Assembly: GCA_002690445.1 (NCBI GenBank)
Contig: NZER01000032.1
Coordinates: 14,777-45,572 of the forward strand
Length of the DNA: 30,796 nucleotides
Direction of reading: 5' to 3'
DNA from: Candidatus Pacearchaeota archaeon
GTDB lineage: Archaea; Nanoarchaeota; Nanoarchaeia; Pacearchaeales; GW2011-AR1
Position 1 is the first letter of the stretch, and the number at the start of each line of letters is the position of its first letter. The notes below the pieces were generated by a model, which saw only the letters and a list, made by a program, of their open reading frames with translations, had not been told where the DNA came from and ran no database searches. Positions 23,014 through 28,686 of the stretch are shown here, piece by piece. Both the position numbers and the translations under genes were made by a program.

Positions 23014-23240
23014 TCTGACCTCCCCTTCCGTTTCTGTTCGACATACTCATCAAACTCCTGATCGATATGGCCAACCAAATCATTCATCAACTCTGGAATG
23101 CTCTGCGCCAGCCACGTCGTAAACTCTGCTGCATACTCTTGTCGAATCCCCACCCGAACGGCGGGAAATTGAACTACCACCGGTTGCACGTCATCCGGTG
23201 TATCGGCAGTTTCCTCTTGAAACCCAATTGAATCGCTCAC
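23004..23240 (-). CDS. Hypothetical acidic protein
   Basis: 78 residues from GTG 23240 (MSDSIGFQEETADTPDDVQP). The GTG overlaps the TGA of the small membrane peptide gene (GTGA), with AAGGGA about 10 bases upstream. A longer frame from 23351 is also open, but its first 37 residues are Gly/Ser/Asp-rich shadow sequence over the membrane peptide. The C-terminal half is helical and charged (IPELMNDLVGHIDQEFDEYV). No family recognised. Confidence 0.5.
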   Translation of the reverse strand: MSDSIGFQEETADTPDDVQPVVVQFPAVRVGIRQEYAAEFTTWLAQSIPELMNDLVGHIDQEFDEYVEQKRKGRSEWH

Positions 23241-23335
23241 GTCTTGTGAATCCCTTGAGCCCACATCAGCGCAATCGCCACCGCCCACACATAAGCGACT
23301 CCCAACGCTACCGCTGCCGTCACGCGCCTTATCAT
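23237..23335 (-). CDS. 32-residue membrane peptide
   Basis: ATG 23335 is nine bases after GGAGG, which lies in the last codons of the helicase gene. The peptide begins MIRRVTAAVALGVAYVWAVA and ends WAQGIHKT, so it has two Arg, one transmembrane segment of about 20 residues and a short tail. Its TGA overlaps the next GTG. Such one-segment peptides are common in phage operons; no function can be assigned. Confidence 0.55.
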   Translation of the reverse strand: MIRRVTAAVALGVAYVWAVAIALMWAQGIHKT

Positions 23336-23338
23336 GAC

Positions 23339-26278
23339 TCATAACCTCCACACCAATCGGAGTCGGCCATCTGACACAGCCTTAGCAACAGTCACCGGCG
23401 CAGTCCCCCACTTCGCAGCAAACCCCTCCAGTTTTTCTAGCGCCGTCGCCGGAACAAACCATTCCTTCGTCTTCGCATCGAACGGCGGACCCACCGGACC
23501 ACCCGCAATCTCTTTGATGTCCTTGATAGCGAAAGTATCGAAGGGAAACTTCACCCGAAAGTGTCGACCGTCGAGCTTTGCCGTCACCGACCCATAATCC
23601 AATCGGGGAGGAGCTTGTCGAGCCGCCTGCGCCATCAACTGTTCCTTGGCGAGCCCGATATGCTTGATGTGTTCCGCATACTGCGCACCCACGACCCATG
23701 CGGTACGGTGCTTGTCCCACTTCACGTCGCCGGTCTTCTGTGACACACTCTTGAGTCGTGTGATAGTCTCTCGATCAAACGGAAAACGCACCTCATAAGA
23801 GTCTCCCAGTTTCGTTGCCGAGACCGAGCCCGCTGAGATCTTAGCAGGCGCTTTCTTCACGTCGGTCAGCGTCTTCTTTTTCAGCGCCGTGTCGACCTTC
23901 TGAACGTCTAGCTGCATCCGCTTCCCCGAGTCATTCGACACACTGTGACCGAGCCTCTTGGCTTCCAGGTAGGCGTCTGCTTCGTCCTTTGAAAGATGCT
24001 GAACCGCCTCGATGTCACCGAGGTCCAGGGCTTCGTAGTCACCCTTCACCGCCGCGCCCAACGTGCGGAGCTTATTCCCGATGATATCCGTATTCCACGC
24101 ATCGGTGGGAGCGTTGGTGACGAGCATTTCTGCCGTCGCCGGACTCTTTGTCGTCAGACGGTTCACCCTACCGAGCACTTGCACCATATCCATCGCTGAG
24201 AACGGAGGAGTCATGATGATAGCATGACGCGGGTTTTTCCCCGTTGTGTCATCCAACGAGATACCGGTACCCCCACTTTGCGGAGTGGTGAGAAGCACCC
24301 GCGTGCGACCTGCCTGGAAGTCCTTGACCGCCTGCTCCCGCTGGTCTTTCGGCACCCCACCGTGCACCGTCGCAAACGGTAGATTTCTCTCTTGGAGAAA
24401 CTTCGTCAGCTTGTTGACCGTGCTTGGAGTGAAGAACTCCTCCCCTCCCTCCTGTTCCTTGAGGTCGGTATCGTTCACCCGCGTTGCAAAGACTACGACC
24501 TGCTTGCCCTCGGCTATCGCCTTTCTCACAGAAGCGCGGGCTTCGTAAATCTTCACATCCTCCAAGATACGCCGAATACGCATCAGCCCCGCTGCTTTGA
24601 CAATACCCTTCGCACGCCCCTTTGCTGCCGCAACAGCCGCTTGCAGGTTTTCTTCCGCCTTTTTCACCCGCTCAAAATCCGCACCTGTCAGCTCTGTCCG
24701 CCGAATGTTCATGGTAAGGTTGTCCATCGACACCTCCCGCTTTACCGCGAGACCCTGACCCGCCAACGAATCGTAAAAGGCTTCGATTCTTCTAGCACTC
24801 TCGATAACCGCTACCTCAGCGACCCACGTCTGCACCTTCACCTTGCCGATCTGCTGCTCGCGGAGTCCGTAACCTAACTGCTTCATGATCGCCTGATACG
24901 GCAACCCATACGCATCGCAAAAGTAGCGAATCTGTACCGGCTTGTCGATTGGAGTTGCCGAGAACAGCCCGACCCGATCCGACGCCTGCATGAGATCCAA
25001 CCCCAACTTGGCTTTCACCGAATTGTGAAAGTTTTTGAGATTGTGCGACTCATCGAACACCGACAGGCCGACTTCGCCGAACCGTTCTTTCAGCTTGTTT
25101 AGGCGACTGTAGGTGGTTATATAAATACCACCTTCCCCCTCCTTACCCATATCTTCAGGGCGACTGACTACCGTGAATTTCACCCCCATCGCCGCAGCGT
25201 CGCGGGCAAAAGCGTCGTTAATGATCCCTTCAGATTGAGTCATCAACAGCACTTTGCTATTGGGGTTCTTCTGAGCGTACATCGCCGCGAGCCCAATCTC
25301 CTGCCGTGTCTTCCCCGCACCCGTTCCGTCAAAGTTAGATATCGTCTTATGCCCCTCCTCGAACCGCTGGAGCGCGATATTCAAGAAGTCGGACTGGTGC
25401 TTTCTTAGAGATCCTCTAAGATTCTCGGGTACACGGTCGGTTTCGGGCGCTGCATAGAACTCCGGCCTTGCGACGAGGAGTCCATCTTCCGAATACGGTT
25501 GTTCTCCACTATCCTCTCGAACAGTATCTCCTCGTTCAGATGAAGACTGTGATCCTCCACTATCACCTCCGTCTCCTCCGACGGTTCTTGGTTCGGTTGT
25601 TTTGCCACGCTTTTCCTCCTGCTCGCGTTTTTTTCTAGCAAGCTCTTCGAGGAGACCCGCTAATATGAGCACCCCCGAGAGCCCCGGCCAATCCTTCAAC
25701 TGACCTTTGTATTTCTGAATGAGCTTGATTCCCGCTTTGGCCTGCGCCTCGGTGAGATCGTCCTGACCCGCCAGACTGTTGCCAAACTTCGTGTCGAGCT
25801 TGCTAAACCCCTGCCCGTCCAGCTCGACCGCACCGTCATCGGCACCCGCAAGTATTCTCAAACCTTCGAGTACCTGAGCACGGACCTCCGGCCCCAACTC
25901 AGCAGTCTTGGGCTTTTTCAGCTTCGCTTTCTTCTTGGCCTCCTCTAACAGAGACCCCTTTTTCTTCTTTTCGTCGTCCGCCTCTTTCGGCTTCCGCTTC
26001 CTGCGCTTCTCAACCGATACCGCACCCCTACGAGTCTTAACCTCGCCGGATTCGGTCTTTTTGTCCCACTCGTCTATCTCAGCCTCGGAAGCGTCACCAT
26101 CGTACACCCACTTCTTACCGACCTTCTTGAGCCAGAAACGCCGACCGCCCTCATTACCCATGAGCTTGCGGGTGCCTTCAGGCGCAGCGGGCCGTCCTTT
26201 TTCTAGCACCTCCATGATGTAGTCAGGGATGGCAGGCGGGATGTCAACCGCTTCCGCTTTTCCAAATGGAAACTTCAC
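23339..26278 (-). CDS. SF2 helicase / translocase with shared N-terminal module and two HARP-like repeats
   Basis: 979 residues from GTG 26278 (AGGAGG six bases upstream; the TTG two codons earlier abuts that signal). The shared basic module (RPAAPEGTRKLMG...KWVYDG) lies at about residues 27-61. A Lys/Glu-rich linker of about 100 residues follows. The helicase core spans about 290-790: FDGTGAGKTRQE (Walker A), ITTYSRLNK, FDESHNLKN (Walker B), FSATPIDKPVQI (motif III), LLTTPQSGGTGISLDD (motif V) and MVQVLGRVNRLT (motif VI). Two tandem C-terminal repeats (YEVRFPFDRETITRLKSV...WDKHRTAWVV; FRVKFPFDTFAIKDIKEI...DAKTKEWFVP) resemble HARP domains of SMARCAL1-type annealing helicases. ATP-driven DNA remodelling is expected. 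The shared module suggests it travels with the other large proteins. Confidence 0.8.
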   Translation of the reverse strand: MKFPFGKAEAVDIPPAIPDYIMEVLEKGRPAAPEGTRKLMGNEGGRRFWLKKVGKKWVYDGDASEAEIDEWDKKTESGEVKTRRGAVSVEKRRKRKPKEADDEKKKKGSLLEEAKKKAKLKKPKTAELGPEVRAQVLEGLRILAGADDGAVELDGQGFSKLDTKFGNSLAGQDDLTEAQAKAGIKLIQKYKGQLKDWPGLSGVLILAGLLEELARKKREQEEKRGKTTEPRTVGGDGGDSGGSQSSSERGDTVREDSGEQPYSEDGLLVARPEFYAAPETDRVPENLRGSLRKHQSDFLNIALQRFEEGHKTISNFDGTGAGKTRQEIGLAAMYAQKNPNSKVLLMTQSEGIINDAFARDAAAMGVKFTVVSRPEDMGKEGEGGIYITTYSRLNKLKERFGEVGLSVFDESHNLKNFHNSVKAKLGLDLMQASDRVGLFSATPIDKPVQIRYFCDAYGLPYQAIMKQLGYGLREQQIGKVKVQTWVAEVAVIESARRIEAFYDSLAGQGLAVKREVSMDNLTMNIRRTELTGADFERVKKAEENLQAAVAAAKGRAKGIVKAAGLMRIRRILEDVKIYEARASVRKAIAEGKQVVVFATRVNDTDLKEQEGGEEFFTPSTVNKLTKFLQERNLPFATVHGGVPKDQREQAVKDFQAGRTRVLLTTPQSGGTGISLDDTTGKNPRHAIIMTPPFSAMDMVQVLGRVNRLTTKSPATAEMLVTNAPTDAWNTDIIGNKLRTLGAAVKGDYEALDLGDIEAVQHLSKDEADAYLEAKRLGHSVSNDSGKRMQLDVQKVDTALKKKTLTDVKKAPAKISAGSVSATKLGDSYEVRFPFDRETITRLKSVSQKTGDVKWDKHRTAWVVGAQYAEHIKHIGLAKEQLMAQAARQAPPRLDYGSVTAKLDGRHFRVKFPFDTFAIKDIKEIAGGPVGPPFDAKTKEWFVPATALEKLEGFAAKWGTAPVTVAKAVSDGRLRLVWRL

Positions 26279-26288
26279 ACTCAACCTC

Positions 26289-26768
26289 CTATAACCTAGA
26301 CACGAATCTCGATATAAAATGTATAAACGGCAGTAGGATTGCCGCCATCAGCACGTTAACCCCACTGTGCACCATAGCTATCTGCTTCACCGCCCCTGTC
26401 GGAACGCCGTCCGAAGCAAATACCCCCGCGAGCCATATTGTACCGGTCGTACCGATGTTTGCACCTAGCACAGCGGCCACCGCAGACGGCATCGGTAGTA
26501 CACCACTCGCGACTAAACCTACAATCGCCGCCGTGCTGAGAGAACTCGACTGCCACGCCAGCGTGCAAGCTATCGCACCGAAAAAGACAAGTAGAGGGTT
26601 CGACACAAACACCTCTAACCACTCGATTCTACCTATGGATTTCATCCCACCCGAAAACATCTTTAGGCCGAGATAAAACACAACCAACCCAACGACTATT
26701 TGCAGTACCGGGCCGTTTAGATCCATCTTTTTTATCTTCTTACGTATCTTCTCATCAGGATTTCGCAT
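26289..26768 (-). CDS. Single-repeat Na+/Pi cotransporter-like membrane protein
   Basis: 159 residues; the start (ATG 26768, or the internal ATG at MDLNGPVLQI) is uncertain because no good Shine-Dalgarno is present. Membrane segments follow one another from about residue 22. The signature blocks of the Na/phosphate cotransporter family are clear: TLAWQSSSLSTAAIVGLVAS and AAVLGANIGTTGTIWLAG. Cellular NptA-type transporters carry two inverted copies of this QSSS...GANIGTT unit in 300 or more residues. This gene has one, so it is half-sized and would need to dimerise to transport, or has another role. Phage genes of this kind could alter host phosphate uptake. It sits 10 bases upstream of the helicase gene. 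Confidence 0.75.
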   Translation of the reverse strand: MRNPDEKIRKKIKKMDLNGPVLQIVVGLVVFYLGLKMFSGGMKSIGRIEWLEVFVSNPLLVFFGAIACTLAWQSSSLSTAAIVGLVASGVLPMPSAVAAVLGANIGTTGTIWLAGVFASDGVPTGAVKQIAMVHSGVNVLMAAILLPFIHFISRFVSRL

Positions 26769-26817
26769 TCAGACAGCGGGCCTTACCCCGCCCACCGCTC
26801 CGCCGCGCTCGTCAACT

Positions 26818-28452
26818 TCATGCTTTACGCTCCTGCTCTTCTTGAATCTGTGATTCCATCCACCGCCGAAACTCCTTGGGAACCTCACGCTGCACCCCTT
26901 GATCTTCCGTAGGTGCCGTACTTCTAGCTTGCAGCTCCGCCCCAGGATTCCAACTTACTCCCCCGAGATCCTTCTCTACCGTCTTCCGGATCGCCGCGCT
27001 CATCTTCTCTTGATTCAGGCGCATTCGGATAAGACTATCCTCGACCATCGGCACCACATCCTCTATAGGTGTGGCTGCCTTGATCGTCTCCCCTGGATCT
27101 ATCATGTACCCTGACATCACTCGGAATCCGGAAGAAACCTCCGACACATCCCACTGACGAGGATACCAACCCTTGCGCATGTCGCCCGCCATCGCGGCAT
27201 CTCGATCATTCACCGCCCGGTGTACGACAAAGAGATGACCTTCCTTGTCCCTAAGCCACCCCTTAATCATCTTCGCCGGTACCGGCACCCGCAGAGCTTC
27301 CTCAGAGTCCCTCGGCGTGAGCCGCATCTCGAAAGTGTCCGGCTTGCCGGGGAGTACTTCTAGCTTGACCTTCAGAGAGTCCTCCCACTCCTGGATTCTC
27401 TGTATACGCTCCGTCTCGTTGTTGATTTCCTTGGTAAACCACGGCGTAAACTCTTGGGGTATCTCCCCCTTCTCGGCTACCGCCTCTAACGCCTTGGCCC
27501 TAGCCTCGTCTACCCAATACGGGCCCACCGCGTCATCACCGCCCCAGTGATACCGGGACGAACCCCTCGGGGTCTTCCGCTCGTTCCGCTTGCGAACCTT
27601 CTCGGCGATCTCCCCCGCCGTCTTGGCGTCCGACTCCGAAACACTGACCCGCCCGAAATTGTTTTCCAGATCCTTCAGGGTCTTCAACGGCGTTGATCCT
27701 TTCTCCGCCGCATCCAACCACGCACTCTGACGAATATGGAAACCACTCCTGGTCGACGCCTCCGCCGATATCAGAACCTCGCCCTTAAACCGACGGTCAA
27801 ACGCCGCCGCCTCCCGAAACGCTTGCCGGTCCTCTTCGAGTAGCGTTGTCGAATCCCCCCACTTAATACGCCTCTCCGGTTGGTGCATCTGTAACCGATC
27901 CGATAACACCTTTTCCAGCATCCGAGGAACCTCTCCCCACCTAAGCGCCGTCTCCACAAGGTTTGAAGCCGCGCGATATTCACTCGTATTGAGATCGCGT
28001 TTTTCTAGCTCGATCTTAGCGGTCGCCAGATCGTCCAGGAGCTTTCCCTTGATCGGCACCAGCTCGTACTGGGACTGCTGCATCTCATTCCGCACCCGCG
28101 CCGTGGACCGTCGTGACGGATTGAATAGCGCCGCCCTCTCCCAATTGCTTTCACGGTCCTCTTTAGTCCCTTCGCCCCACAGATCATCATATTGTCCAAA
28201 CGCCGCAAAGAAATCATGCAGCTTCCGCCGTCTGTACCGGTCAGGAGTCTTGACGACTATCTTCGGCTTCTCTTTCTCCGCAGGCTTGCCGGGCGTAGAA
28301 TCGCCTTTCTTCCAGGCACCGTCATACACCCACTTCTTACCGGTTTTCTTGAGCCAGAACTTACGACCACCCCTGCCGCCCATCAACTTACGCGACCCCT
28401 CCGCTACCGGAGGCCGTGCTTTTTCTAGCTTACGTACTGATAGTACTTCCAC
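26818..28452 (-). CDS. Large protein with shared N-terminal module, otherwise unassigned
   Basis: 544 residues from GTG 28452 (GGAAGG upstream). Residues 9-45 are the shared basic module (EKARPPVAEGSRKLMG...KWVYDG). The rest is helical and charged (LSDRLQMHQPERRIKWGDST; DAKTAGEIAEKVRKRNERKT). Residues 395-480 contain a beta-type block (KGWLRDKEGHLFVVHRAVND, QWDVSEVSSGFRVMSG) resembling two blocks of the next upstream protein. No enzyme motif is seen. I group it with the polyvalent-type proteins because of the module and the context. Confidence 0.6.
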   Translation of the reverse strand: MEVLSVRKLEKARPPVAEGSRKLMGGRGGRKFWLKKTGKKWVYDGAWKKGDSTPGKPAEKEKPKIVVKTPDRYRRRKLHDFFAAFGQYDDLWGEGTKEDRESNWERAALFNPSRRSTARVRNEMQQSQYELVPIKGKLLDDLATAKIELEKRDLNTSEYRAASNLVETALRWGEVPRMLEKVLSDRLQMHQPERRIKWGDSTTLLEEDRQAFREAAAFDRRFKGEVLISAEASTRSGFHIRQSAWLDAAEKGSTPLKTLKDLENNFGRVSVSESDAKTAGEIAEKVRKRNERKTPRGSSRYHWGGDDAVGPYWVDEARAKALEAVAEKGEIPQEFTPWFTKEINNETERIQRIQEWEDSLKVKLEVLPGKPDTFEMRLTPRDSEEALRVPVPAKMIKGWLRDKEGHLFVVHRAVNDRDAAMAGDMRKGWYPRQWDVSEVSSGFRVMSGYMIDPGETIKAATPIEDVVPMVEDSLIRMRLNQEKMSAAIRKTVEKDLGGVSWNPGAELQARSTAPTEDQGVQREVPKEFRRWMESQIQEEQERKA

Positions 28453-28467
28453 GCTTACCTTCCATTC

Positions 28468-28686
28468 CTACCTGATGACTCCGACGCCTCCTCCTTGAAC
28501 TCCTACCATAGAACTCCTACCATACCTCTTCACCAGCACCTTCGCAAAATATAACGTATCCGCCTCCTCTACCGTCTGTCCTTGATGACCCACCAGCGCG
28601 GGCTCAATCTGCCACGCCGGACCGTCGAGGATATACGTCAACGTGTACCCTCGATACTTTTGCACCGTATGCTTCAACGCCCCCAC
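28468..28686 (-). CDS. Small hypothetical protein
   Basis: 72 residues from GTG 28686, which overlaps the TAG of the preceding gene by one base. The N-terminal part (HTVQKYRGYTLTYILDGPAW) looks beta-rich, and the C-terminal tail (YGRSSMVGVQGGGVGVIR) is encoded in part by a 14-base tandem duplication (28497-28524). Function unknown. Confidence 0.5.
   Translation of the reverse strand: MGALKHTVQKYRGYTLTYILDGPAWQIEPALVGHQGQTVEEADTLYFAKVLVKRYGRSSMVGVQGGGVGVIR
28497..28524 (-). repeat. 14-bp tandem duplication
   Basis: Two perfect adjacent copies of GAACTCCTACCATA lie in the 3' end of the 72-residue gene. A 14-base unit shifts the frame by two bases for each copy gained or lost, so copy number would change the C-terminus of that protein. 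Confidence 0.85.

Noticed and set aside
23004..23351. A longer start for the 78-residue gene (115 codons)
   Set aside because: The added 37 residues are Gly/Ser/Asp-rich shadow sequence over a better membrane peptide frame that has its own ribosome-binding site.
26769..26817. A 12-codon frame overlapping the end of 26818-28452 (ATGA)
   Set aside because: Too short to judge; nothing in the sequence supports it beyond an overlapping start codon.
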